DNA from: Gammaproteobacteria bacterium
Lineage (GTDB): Bacteria; Pseudomonadota; Gammaproteobacteria; Nitrococcales; Nitrococcaceae
Reading direction: 5' to 3'
DNA length: 33,679 nt
Assembly: GCA_030433275.1 (NCBI GenBank)
Contig: JAUILK010000037.1
Coordinates: 1-33,679 of the forward strand
Shown here: piece after piece, positions 7,792 through 15,333 of the stretch
How positions within the stretch are numbered: position 1 is the first letter of the stretch
Layout: every line of letters begins with the position of its first letter
Translations under genes and position numbers: made by a program
The notes under the pieces: generated by a model
What the model was told of the DNA's origin: nothing
Database searches by the model: none
The model's input: the letters and a program-made list of their open reading frames with translations, nothing else

Positions 7792-8304
7792 ATGGATCTT
7801 CTCAGACGACGATTAGTGATTGCAGGTGGCTGCGCGTTAGCGGCGCCGATACTGTGGCGTTTAGTTGCGACACCGCGCGTCTCGACTGCAGCCGAAGACG
7901 ACTATGAGCATGAGTTCGAGGTGACACGGACGCCAGCGCAGTGGCGGGAGCAGCTGAGCGAGCGACAGTTCGAGATCCTGCGTCGTGAGGCTACGGAACC
8001 GCGTGGCTCGAGCCCATTGCTCAAGGAGAAACGCCAGGGTACCTACCACTGTGCGGGTTGTGACCAAGCGGTATTTCGCTCTGAGACCAAATACGACAGT
8101 CGTACGGGGTGGCCGAGCTTCTGGACGCCGATCGAGGGTGCGATCGGGACCCGTGAAGACCGATCGTTGCTGTTCGGGGTGCGCACCGAAGTGCATTGCA
8201 GCCGTTGTGGAGGACATCTCGGCCATGTGTTCGAAGACGGCCCCAGGCCTACCGGGTTGCGTTACTGTATCAACGGCGCGGCGCTTACTTTCGTGCCCGC
8301 TTGA
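7792..8304 (+). CDS. msrB: Exported peptide-methionine (R)-S-oxide reductase
   Basis: The MsrB fold covers residues about 48-168. Two CxxC pairs that bind the structural zinc are visible (CAGC and CSRC), as are GTYHCAGC, SRTGWPSFW and GHVFEDGPRPTGLRYCINGAAL with the catalytic Cys in RYCIN. The usual RYCINSAS reads RYCINGAA here. The N-terminus (DLLRRRLVIAGGCALAAPIL) combines consecutive arginines with a hydrophobic stretch, as in twin-arginine signal peptides, so the enzyme probably works in the periplasm or anchored to the membrane repairing oxidised methionines. The start ATG follows a GGAGAGCACG sequence. A gcccg-cttga-cgggc hairpin overlaps the stop codon but has no T-run. Confidence 0.93.
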   Translation: MDLLRRRLVIAGGCALAAPILWRLVATPRVSTAAEDDYEHEFEVTRTPAQWREQLSERQFEILRREATEPRGSSPLLKEKRQGTYHCAGCDQAVFRSETKYDSRTGWPSFWTPIEGAIGTREDRSLLFGVRTEVHCSRCGGHLGHVFEDGPRPTGLRYCINGAALTFVPA

Positions 8305-8359
8305 CGGGCGGTATGCAGTCTCAGTGGGTTTTTGCAACAAGCCGATCTCGTCCCGGAAT

Positions 8360-8842
8360 CTACTTGGCGTGTTGTAAATCGTCGGAAGGAGTCCGTCTCT
8401 GGTGCACGCGAGTGCCGGGGCGGATTCGATTTGCCAATGGATGCTGGGGCGCGAACTCCAGTGCCGCGCTGATCGCGATCGGGGGGCCATAGCAGCAGCT
8501 TCCCGGCGTCATGCGCTCGATGGCGACGACCCGGTGATCGGGGCCGATCCAGGCGATGAGCAAGGGCGCGGCAACGTTTGTCATATGGAAGCGCGGAATT
8601 TGGGCAAAGCGATAGCGGAAATAAATGAGCTCGCGGCGGATCTGTTGCCGAGTGGCGTATTGAAAGCCAAGACTCCGATCGTTTGGGGTGGCACTGATGC
8701 GTGCGGTGATGGCTTGGTCATCGATCAAGAGCTCTCCGACGGGCAAATCGGCTACGTTGCGCCGTGGTCGTTCGGTGAGGTTGTAGCCGCAAGCGGCCAG
8801 CATGAGGCCGGCAACGATGGAAATAAGGACGCTCTTATCCAT
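8360..8842 (-). CDS. DUF192-family lipoprotein
   Basis: From the ATG at 8842 the protein has 160 residues and begins with a lipoprotein signal (MDKSVLISIVAGLMLAACGY, lipobox LAAC, Cys 18). The rest follows the DUF192 pattern: an I-x-A-T-x-x-x-R-x-x-G segment (ARISATPNDRSLGF), a YFRYRF strand, an HMTNVAAPLLIAWI segment, VVAIERMTPGSC, and a final ALEFAPQHPLANRIRPG. The hallmark GLM and WMKNT motifs are altered to GFQ and HMTNV, so this is a divergent member. Function of the family is unknown. The reading frame extends upstream to 9013, but the lipoprotein signal fixes the start. It converges on msrB with about 55 bp between the stops. Confidence 0.75.
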   Translation of the reverse strand: MDKSVLISIVAGLMLAACGYNLTERPRRNVADLPVGELLIDDQAITARISATPNDRSLGFQYATRQQIRRELIYFRYRFAQIPRFHMTNVAAPLLIAWIGPDHRVVAIERMTPGSCCYGPPIAISAALEFAPQHPLANRIRPGTRVHQRRTPSDDLQHAK

Positions 8843-9036
8843 GGGTGAATTTTCTATACAGGAACGCATGCGGATCACGAGCGGCATGCGTTGTTTTTCG
8901 AGAGGTGGTCTCCACTGCCATTGGGTCGCCGTTTCCGCCCAGGATGCCCGCTTTCGCATGTCATCTCGGCAGGTGCACAAGGGTCGGTGCAATCGGTAAG
9001 CTGATCTTATCACTCGCCTCGGTGGAGAGCCGGGTC

Positions 9037-10275
9037 ATGCCTTTCCCCCGTATCATGCCTGATATCGCCTGGCGGAAGGTCTTCGCTGCAGTCCTGAATC
9101 CGCAACCCGATCCAGCGCTGGATGAGGCGATCGCCGCCAAAGCGCGTGATCAGGCCCCGGTGGTCTGGCTGCTTGGTAAGGTGCAGTCCGGCAAGACCGC
9201 CATCGTACGGGCTATTACCGGTGCGGTGGAGGCGGAAGTAGGAGCTGCCTTTAAACCGTGCACGCAGCGCTCACGCCTCTACGAATTTCCGAAAGACGTG
9301 CCGGTGGTGCGTTTTCTGGATACTCGTGGCCTGGGTGAGGTGGCCTATGATCCCACCGAGGACCTGGCTTTGGTGAAAGGTTCGGCGCATGTGGTCGTGG
9401 CAGTGGCCCGTGCGTTGGATCCGCAACAAGCAGCTATTTTGGAAGTGCTGCACGCGGCGCGCCGGCGGCATCCGGATTGGGCGGTGGTGTTGGTGCAGAC
9501 ACGGTTGCACGACGGTTACCCCGATGACCGTGATCATCCACCGTATCACGAGTTGGCTGAGGCGCCGGGCTTGGACGATTTGCGCCGCGCGCTCAAGGTG
9601 CAAGCAAGCGAATTCCGACGCTTGCCCGGCAAAGGGATGTTCCGATCGGTCGCGGTGGATCTGACCCGGCCGGAAGATCAGTTCAGCGACCCGCATTACG
9701 GTTTGGAGGCGTTGCTTGACGCCCTGGATGAGGCCTGCTCGGAAGGGCGCGCTACCCTTATCCGTGATCTTGGCCGGGCTATTCGCGATGACCGCTTGGC
9801 GCGAGCACATCCGCATCTGCTCGGTTATGCCACGGCCGCCGGCGTGAGCGATCTGATTCCGCTGATGGGTTTTGTCACCGTGCCCACACTGCAGGGCAAG
9901 ATGCTGCACAGTATTGCGGCGATCTATGGCATCGAGTGGGACCGTCGTACGCTCAAGGAATTCGTGACTTCGCTGGGTACAGGTGCGGTGCTGGGGGGCG
10001 GCGCGCGTTTTACCGTCCAGCAGTTTATGAAACTGATTCCGGTCTATGGACAAGTTGCCGGGGCTGCAGCGGCCGGAGTGGCCAGTGCGTCGCTCACCTA
10101 TGCATTGGGTCGAGCGGCTTGTTATTACCTGGAGCAGGCCCGGCTGGGCCGGTACGACCCGGCTGGGGTGGCCAGCACGTACCGGGGTGCATTAAAAGAC
10201 GCTTACGCCAAGTTTTATCGTCGCAGTGTCGGTGGATTTCAGGCGGGAAATGATGCTCCGGGAGCGGGCCCATGA
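9037..10275 (+). CDS. GTPase with C-terminal DUF697-like membrane region
   Basis: Starting at the ATG at 9037 (GGAG nine bases upstream) the protein has 412 residues. The G domain occupies about 40-210: the P-loop is GKVQSGKT at 47-54, and G3 is DTRG at 95-98. The expected NKxD is replaced by a QTRLHD-type sequence near 154-159, so guanine specificity is uncertain. After about 265 the sequence becomes hydrophobic and glycine/alanine-rich (GYATAAGVSDLIPLMGFVTVPTLQG, YGQVAGAAAAGVASASLTYALG), as in DUF697 proteins such as the YcjF type. The frame continues upstream to 8845, but that part looks non-coding. It overlaps the next GTPase gene by four bases (ATGA), implying translational coupling. The function of such pairs is not established. 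Confidence 0.8.
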   Translation: MPFPRIMPDIAWRKVFAAVLNPQPDPALDEAIAAKARDQAPVVWLLGKVQSGKTAIVRAITGAVEAEVGAAFKPCTQRSRLYEFPKDVPVVRFLDTRGLGEVAYDPTEDLALVKGSAHVVVAVARALDPQQAAILEVLHAARRRHPDWAVVLVQTRLHDGYPDDRDHPPYHELAEAPGLDDLRRALKVQASEFRRLPGKGMFRSVAVDLTRPEDQFSDPHYGLEALLDALDEACSEGRATLIRDLGRAIRDDRLARAHPHLLGYATAAGVSDLIPLMGFVTVPTLQGKMLHSIAAIYGIEWDRRTLKEFVTSLGTGAVLGGGARFTVQQFMKLIPVYGQVAGAAAAGVASASLTYALGRAACYYLEQARLGRYDPAGVASTYRGALKDAYAKFYRRSVGGFQAGNDAPGAGP

Positions 10276-11804
10276 GCCGAGAGCCGGCGGTGTGGCTGAC
10301 CTTGGCGGCGATTGTGCTGCCGTTTTTGGTGCCGATTCCATTCGGTGTCTTGTGGTTTTGGGAACAGGGCTGGCTGTTGGTGTGGTTGGGGGGGGCTGCC
10401 GGATTGGCATTGAGCGGCTACGGTTACGCGCGCTGGCTGCGGCGGCAGGTCGCGCGTGCTCAGCTCTCGGGGCAGGCACAAGAACCGGATGAGGCATTGG
10501 CGGAACCGGATGCCGATTGGTCACCGCACGACCTGACGGCGTGGGAGGCGGTGCAGACGCTCGCAGGCCGGGTGGACAAGGACATCGTCGCCGACCAGCG
10601 TTTGATGCTCGCCACCGCGCGCCGCGTCATCGAACAGGTAGCGCGGCACTATCACCCGGAGGAGCGCCATCCCATCTGGCGTTTTACTGTACCGGAAGCG
10701 TTGCTGCTTACCGAGCGGGTCAGTGCGCGGTTGCGCCAGGCGCTGCTGGATCATGTGCCGGGATCGCACATGATTCGTGCCGGCCAGCTGCTGCGGCTGT
10801 GGGAGTTCAGGCACGCTGCCCAGCGTAGTGCCAAGGTGTTCCGCGGTGTGACGTTCGCTTACCGTCTAGCGCGGCTGATGAATCCGGGTTGGGCGCTGCT
10901 TGCAGAGGTACGGGAGCGACTGCTTGCGACGGCTCTGGGGGATTCTGGAGACTATCTGCGCCGTAAGGGCGCTCAGATCTGGGTAGAAGAGGTGGGGCGG
11001 GCCGCCATCGAGTTGTATTCGGGGCGGCTGCAGGTGGAAGCCGGGCAGTTGCGTGAGGCGGTTGGGCGGGAGCCGCTCGGGGCGGGTGTAGCGGTGGCCG
11101 AGCTGCCCGGTCCGCTTCGGTTAGCAGTGATAGGCCAGACCCAGGCCGGTAAGTCGAGTCTGGTGAACGCTTTGCTCGGCGAGTTGGCGGCCGGTGTGGA
11201 TGTATTGCCGCTGACCAGCGCCTACCGAGGCTACGAGGTGCGGCGAGAAGGGGTGCCGGAGGCGGTGCTCATCGATTCACCGGGGCTGGAGGGTGAGGAG
11301 GATCTGGAGCAAGTAGTCGACCGCGCCTACGACAGTGATTGTTTGCTGTGGGTGGTGGCGGCGCATCGGGCCGATCGCGCCCTGGATCGGGCTGCGCTGA
11401 CGGCTGTGCGGGCCCGTTTCGCGGCCGACCCGCGGCGTATTCCGCCGCCCTTGCTGGTGGTGGCGAGTCACGTGGATCGGCTCTCGCCGGCACGGGAGTG
11501 GGTGCCGCCCTACAATGTCAATGAGCCCGCCGGCCCCAAGGCGATTGCGATCCGTGCGGCGCTGGAGGCAATCGCCACCGACCTGCAGGTGCCGCTCGAT
11601 ACCGTGGTACCGGTGCGGCTGGATCCACCAGCCGCACTCTACAATATCGAGCTCCTCTGGGCGCTTTTGATGCAGCGCTTCAAGCGCGCTCGACGGGGAC
11701 GGGCGTTGCGGATTCGCCAATCCATTCCGTCGCGGCATTGGCAGCGTATATTGCAACAGGCTGTTCGCACGGGTTTGGGAGTAAGCCGCAATCGGCCGAG
11801 TTGA
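10272..11804 (+). CDS. Membrane-anchored GTPase, partner of the preceding gene
   Basis: 510 residues. Two membrane helices occur at the N-terminus (about 7-29 and 33-53), then a helical domain of about 230 residues (85-270), then a G domain. The P-loop is GQTQAGKSS at 288-296, G3 is DSPG at 335-338, and G4 appears as ASHVD at 398-402 in place of NKxD. The C-terminus (RRGRALRIRQSIPSRHWQR) is basic. The start overlaps the stop of the upstream GTPase, so the two probably form one complex at the inner membrane. The domain order (membrane hairpin, helical bundle, TrmE/Era-like G domain) suggests a dynamin-like or stress GTPase, but no precise function can be assigned. It converges with rdgC; 52 bp separate the stops. 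Confidence 0.82.
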   Translation: MSREPAVWLTLAAIVLPFLVPIPFGVLWFWEQGWLLVWLGGAAGLALSGYGYARWLRRQVARAQLSGQAQEPDEALAEPDADWSPHDLTAWEAVQTLAGRVDKDIVADQRLMLATARRVIEQVARHYHPEERHPIWRFTVPEALLLTERVSARLRQALLDHVPGSHMIRAGQLLRLWEFRHAAQRSAKVFRGVTFAYRLARLMNPGWALLAEVRERLLATALGDSGDYLRRKGAQIWVEEVGRAAIELYSGRLQVEAGQLREAVGREPLGAGVAVAELPGPLRLAVIGQTQAGKSSLVNALLGELAAGVDVLPLTSAYRGYEVRREGVPEAVLIDSPGLEGEEDLEQVVDRAYDSDCLLWVVAAHRADRALDRAALTAVRARFAADPRRIPPPLLVVASHVDRLSPAREWVPPYNVNEPAGPKAIAIRAALEAIATDLQVPLDTVVPVRLDPPAALYNIELLWALLMQRFKRARRGRALRIRQSIPSRHWQRILQQAVRTGLGVSRNRPS

Positions 11805-11856
11805 CCGGCCGCCCTCTTTGAGCGCTTGCCCAGCTCCTCGGCAGAGAGCGCCGGGA

Positions 11857-12792
11857 TCAACCCGGCTGGCCGTCGGCGGTCTGCCGTTGTTGTCCTTCCT
11901 CCCCGAATAACTCCAACAGCCGTGGAATGAACCGTCCGAGCTCGAGAGTCATGATGGCGAAGTCGGCATCGAAACGCTCTGCGGCGGTTTCCGGATCCCG
12001 GTCACCGGCCTCTTCTTGAACGATGTCGAGGAATTTGAGTCGTTTTACCGAAAGGTCGGCATCCAGAATGCACGCAAGGCGCTGTTCCCAGGTGGCCGCC
12101 AGCCGGCGTGGGCGCTTGCCGGCCTTGATATGGCCCTTGATCTCTCCGGCCGCTAGATTCTGGCGTTTGGCACGGATTTCGGAGCCGGCTTTTTGGGGGT
12201 CTTCGAGCACGGTTTCTTCACCGAGTTCGATATCCGCCGGGGTGTGTTCGTGGGCGAGCCACCATGTCATCACGCTCTGTGGGTTCACCGCCGCCTGCAG
12301 TGGTCGAACGGGCAGGGAGCCGAGGCTGGTGCGCAGCAGTTCTGTGAGCTCTTCGGCCTGCCGCCAGCTGGTTGCGTCGACCACCAGCCAGCTATTGTAT
12401 GGATCGATGTAGGCAAAGATCCGCTTGGTATACGTAAATGATCGGGGTAAAAGTTCCAAGGTGATCTCTTCTTTCATGCGGCTTTTCTCGCGCCGGCCAA
12501 GCGGGCGTAGCTCTCGTGCCTCGCGTTCGGCCGCACGCTCTTCTAGAACGTCGCGGATAACGGCCGGCGGTAGAACGCGCGTTTCTTGCTGCAGACAAAG
12601 CAGCAGTCTGCCGTTGGCGGCGTGTACCAGTTGTTGGGCTTGTCGACCAAGCGGTGCCACCCATCCCTGGGCAGTGAAATCGGCGCGGCCAATGGGTTGC
12701 GAGGCGAACTGCGCAAGCTTTTGCTCCAGCGCTTCGGCCGTAAACGCGAAACCCTCGGTCAGATCATAGATACACAGATTTTTGAACCACAT
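11857..12792 (-). CDS. rdgC: Recombination-associated protein RdgC
   Basis: The 311-residue sequence matches RdgC throughout: the start MWFKNLCIYDL, the GWVAPLGR segment near 44-51, RVLPPAVIRDVLEER, the KEEITLELLPRSF strand and the ATSWRQAEEL helix. RdgC forms a ring around double-stranded DNA and limits RecA activity; the family is found in Beta- and Gammaproteobacteria. The ATG at 12792 has a GGAGGAGA ribosome site nine bases upstream. The stop codon lies inside a gccggg-atcaa-cccggc hairpin (11850-11866) between the converging genes. That hairpin could slow polymerase from both sides, but it lacks a T-run. Confidence 0.96.
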   Translation of the reverse strand: MWFKNLCIYDLTEGFAFTAEALEQKLAQFASQPIGRADFTAQGWVAPLGRQAQQLVHAANGRLLLCLQQETRVLPPAVIRDVLEERAAEREARELRPLGRREKSRMKEEITLELLPRSFTYTKRIFAYIDPYNSWLVVDATSWRQAEELTELLRTSLGSLPVRPLQAAVNPQSVMTWWLAHEHTPADIELGEETVLEDPQKAGSEIRAKRQNLAAGEIKGHIKAGKRPRRLAATWEQRLACILDADLSVKRLKFLDIVQEEAGDRDPETAAERFDADFAIMTLELGRFIPRLLELFGEEGQQRQTADGQPG

Positions 12793-13153
12793 TGCCGGCG
12801 ATCTCCTCCGTTCGCTGCAAATAAATGCATTCTGTCAGCACCGCCTGGATTGATATGGCGGCCTCGCCTACCGAGCAAGCTCGGTAAAGCGCTTCTGTTC
12901 GCACCTTAAGCCGAGTGTTTGGCGCAGGCACGATAAGCCCGCTGCTTGCCTATCGCCATCCTGGGAATATCGGATGCCCCCCATGGATTTAGCCCCATGC
13001 GCTTGTGAGCCGAGGCAGCGAACATGATAGACCAGGCGGGGGCGTGGGGGGATGTGAGATTTCCCAGCCGTTCGTGCCGCTTGTCGCATCCGGTATGCAC
13101 GCCGAGCGGACCGGTTCTGGCCGGGCTGGCATGAGTTTGTCAAACTTGCAGAT
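12793..13153. other. Divergent intergenic region between rdgC and the patatin gene
   Basis: About 360 bp that must hold the promoters of both divergent genes. I see a perfect short hairpin, accgagc-aa-gctcggt, at 12870-12885, and an agttt-gtc-aaact inverted repeat just upstream of the patatin start. No strong -35/-10 pair could be assigned by eye. Frames crossing it have no recognisable features. Confidence 0.5.
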
Positions 13154-14140
13154 ATGCGCACTCCAGCGGATCGTCCTCGTATCGGAATTGCCCTGGGCAG
13201 TGGCTCGGCCCGGGGCTGGGCCCATATCGGTGTGCTGCGTGGGCTTGAGGAAATCGGGCTCAGGCCCGACTTGGTCGCCGGGACTTCTTGTGGCGCCATT
13301 GTCGGCGCCGTTTATGCAAGTGGCCATCTAAGGATATTCGAGCGCTGGGTGCGTCGGTTGACCCGGCGCGAGGTCGTTAGCCTTTTGGATCTGGCCGTAG
13401 GCGGTGGCGGTGGGTTCTTCGAAGGAAGACGGCTGGTCAATCTCTTTGTCGCAAGTTTCGGCAACTTACATTTCGATCAGTTACGGCGGCCATTGGGTGT
13501 GGTGGCCACCGACCTCTATTCGGGACGTGAGCACTGGCTGCGGGAAGGCTCCGTGGTCGAGGCCATCCGGGCGTCGATGGCTTTGCCGGGGCTGTTCACA
13601 CCCTCATGCCAGCAAGGGCAGTGGTTTGTCGATGGAGGACTGGTCAACCCCGTCCCGGTATCACTCTGCCATGCCATGGGTGCGGATGCGATCATAGCGG
13701 TCAACCTAAATGGCGATTTGATCGGGCGCCACCTACAGCCCGATCTCGTGCGAGCCTTTTCCGTTCCCGATCCGGTCGCTCCCACTACAGGAGGGGCAGA
13801 GGAATTCGAGCCCGGTCTGTTCGACCGGGTATCGACGCAACTGCGTGAACGCGCCGCTATCCTCTTGGGACAGTTCCGTACCGGTTCATCGGTATCAGGG
13901 CCTGGGTTGTTCGAGGTGATGACCACGGCGATCAATATCATGCAGGATCGTATAACCCGCAGCCGGATGGCGGGTGATCCGCCGGACCTGCTGCTCAGCC
14001 CCCGGCTCTCGCGGATCGGGCTATTGGAGTATGCACGTGGAGCTGAGGCGATCGAGGAAGGCTACAAGGTGGTGCGGCGTATGCAGCCTGCCATCCAAGA
14101 TTTCATGGCAAGCATCGGCTACGAGCCCGATGGCTCGTGA
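13154..14140 (+). CDS. Patatin-like phospholipase (RssA-type)
   Basis: 328 residues with all patatin signatures: the glycine-rich oxyanion loop GSGSARGWAHIGVL at about 15-28, the nucleophile elbow GTSCG at 43-47 (Ser 45), and the catalytic Asp in DGGLVNPVP (Asp 160). It therefore has the Ser-Asp dyad of lipid acyl hydrolases and is expected to be an active esterase or phospholipase, cytoplasmic since no signal is present. The length fits the bacterial RssA group. The start codon has only a weak ribosome site. The protein after about residue 220 is divergent. It is followed by a thioredoxin-fold gene with about 100 bp between. Confidence 0.9.
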   Translation: MRTPADRPRIGIALGSGSARGWAHIGVLRGLEEIGLRPDLVAGTSCGAIVGAVYASGHLRIFERWVRRLTRREVVSLLDLAVGGGGGFFEGRRLVNLFVASFGNLHFDQLRRPLGVVATDLYSGREHWLREGSVVEAIRASMALPGLFTPSCQQGQWFVDGGLVNPVPVSLCHAMGADAIIAVNLNGDLIGRHLQPDLVRAFSVPDPVAPTTGGAEEFEPGLFDRVSTQLRERAAILLGQFRTGSSVSGPGLFEVMTTAINIMQDRITRSRMAGDPPDLLLSPRLSRIGLLEYARGAEAIEEGYKVVRRMQPAIQDFMASIGYEPDGS

Positions 14141-14238
14141 CCACCGCGGCTATGCTAGTGTAATTGAGCTTATAATCCGCTTTTATTACCCAGGGAATAC
14201 GATCAATAAACCGAACCTCAACCTTTGGAGGTGACATC

Positions 14239-14826
14239 GTGTCGAGGACTGAATCCATCATGATGCCGCTGGGCACGCAAGCCCCTGATTTTTTGCTCCA
14301 CGATACTGATGAGAACATGGTCGCCCTTGTGGACTTCGATGAAGCCGAGGCGCTGCTGGTCATGTTCCTGTGTAACCATTGCCCCTATGTCAAGCATATT
14401 CAGCACGGTCTGGCCGAGTTTGCCCATGAATATCAGGCCAAGGGTCTGGCGATCGTCGCGATCAGTTCGAACGATGTCGATAAGTACCCGGATGACAGCC
14501 CGGAACGCATGAAAGAGGAGAAAGAGCAGGCCGGGTACCCGTTCCCGTATCTGTACGATTACACTCAGGATGCCGCTTTGAGCTATCATGCGGCTTGCAC
14601 ACCGGATTTTTTTCTCTTCGACCAGGAACGCCGCTTGGTTTATAGGGGACGATTCGATTCCAGCAGCCCGGGTAAATCGGACCCCGTCACAGGCGAGGAT
14701 TTGCGGCGGGCTGTGGACGCGCTGCTCGCCGGCGCCGAGCTACCGGAGCCGCAATATCCCAGTATCGGTTGTAATATCAAGTGGAAGCCGGGCAATGAGC
14801 CGGAGTATTACCAGGGCAAGTCCTAG
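14239..14826 (+). CDS. Thioredoxin-fold (AhpC/TSA-type) protein with CNHC motif
   Basis: 195 residues in the redoxin fold: GTQAPDFLLHDTD near the N-terminus, VMFLCNHCPYVKH with Cys 45 and Cys 48, GLAIVAISSNDVDKYPDD, a TPDFFLFD segment containing the cis-proline, and LVYRGRFD. This CNHCP group is widespread but functionally undefined; a thiol-disulfide or peroxide reductase role is likely. No signal peptide is visible, so it should be cytoplasmic. The start is a GTG at 14239, chosen because a strong GGAGGTGA ribosome site ends four bases before it. A TATAAT at 14171-14176 could be a -10 box, but no good -35 accompanies it. It converges with the cupin gene. Confidence 0.88.
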   Translation: MSRTESIMMPLGTQAPDFLLHDTDENMVALVDFDEAEALLVMFLCNHCPYVKHIQHGLAEFAHEYQAKGLAIVAISSNDVDKYPDDSPERMKEEKEQAGYPFPYLYDYTQDAALSYHAACTPDFFLFDQERRLVYRGRFDSSSPGKSDPVTGEDLRRAVDALLAGAELPEPQYPSIGCNIKWKPGNEPEYYQGKS

Positions 14827-14866
14827 GGCCGCTTGAACAGCTGATTCGGTCACGCGCCGGTTGTCT

Positions 14867-15322
14867 TCAAATACGCATGCGCTGGCGTATTCGCTCATTG
14901 CGGCGCAGCTGCTCGAGTTCGTCCTGTGTGGGTAGCGCCGGTCGATCGCGATGGCGATCGACGATGCAGAGAAAGCCGAGTGGCTCGCCGCAGCTGGCGT
15001 GGAATTGATGGAAGGCGCCGGGGGCGATATAGATACAATCATGGCGGTCGATTGCTTCCACTCGGTCGCCTAAGATGACTTCGCCGCTCCCGCGTAGTAT
15101 TACTACCGTATGCGGGTGTTGATGGTGTTCGAGGGTCGAATACCCCCCCGGTTGGAGTTCGAAGTAGCGGGTGAGGAAGTTGACCGCTTGCTCGTCCGCG
15201 CTCTCGCCGAGCAAGGACTGACGAGTAATGGCGTGAAAATGACTGCCGTCTGCTTTGTATTCCCGCAGCGGCACGTTTTTCCAGCGGAAATTTTGTGCTC
15301 GAACAACCTTGGATTTGTCCAT
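14867..15322 (-). CDS. Cupin protein, putative 1-methylthioxylulose-5-phosphate methylsulfurylase
   Basis: 151 residues from the ATG at 15322, twelve bases after the stop of the RuBisCO-like gene. A single cupin domain covers about 48-122: motif 1 is histidine-rich (LEHHQHPH, His 66, 67, 69, 71), and motif 2 contains PGAFHQFH (His 105, 108), giving a metal site. Cys 119 lies in FLCIVDRHRD. In Rhodospirillum rubrum a cupin encoded near a RuBisCO-like protein removes the methylthio group from 1-methylthioxylulose 5-phosphate to give deoxyxylulose 5-phosphate. The tight gene pairing here makes that role the best inference, but it is not proven by sequence alone. The longer in-frame start (15445) would overlap the upstream gene by more than 100 bases and lies in its sequence, so I reject it. 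Confidence 0.75.
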   Translation of the reverse strand: MDKSKVVRAQNFRWKNVPLREYKADGSHFHAITRQSLLGESADEQAVNFLTRYFELQPGGYSTLEHHQHPHTVVILRGSGEVILGDRVEAIDRHDCIYIAPGAFHQFHASCGEPLGFLCIVDRHRDRPALPTQDELEQLRRNERIRQRMRI

Positions 15323-15333
15323 TTTGAGTTCAA

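Noticed and set aside
8402-8848. Plus-strand frame opposite the DUF192 gene.
   Set aside because: The minus-strand frame has a lipobox and DUF192 pattern; the plus frame is a low-complexity shadow.
14171-14176. TATAAT as a promoter of the thioredoxin-fold gene.
   Set aside because: No acceptable -35 hexamer at 16-18 bases upstream, so not listed as a promoter.
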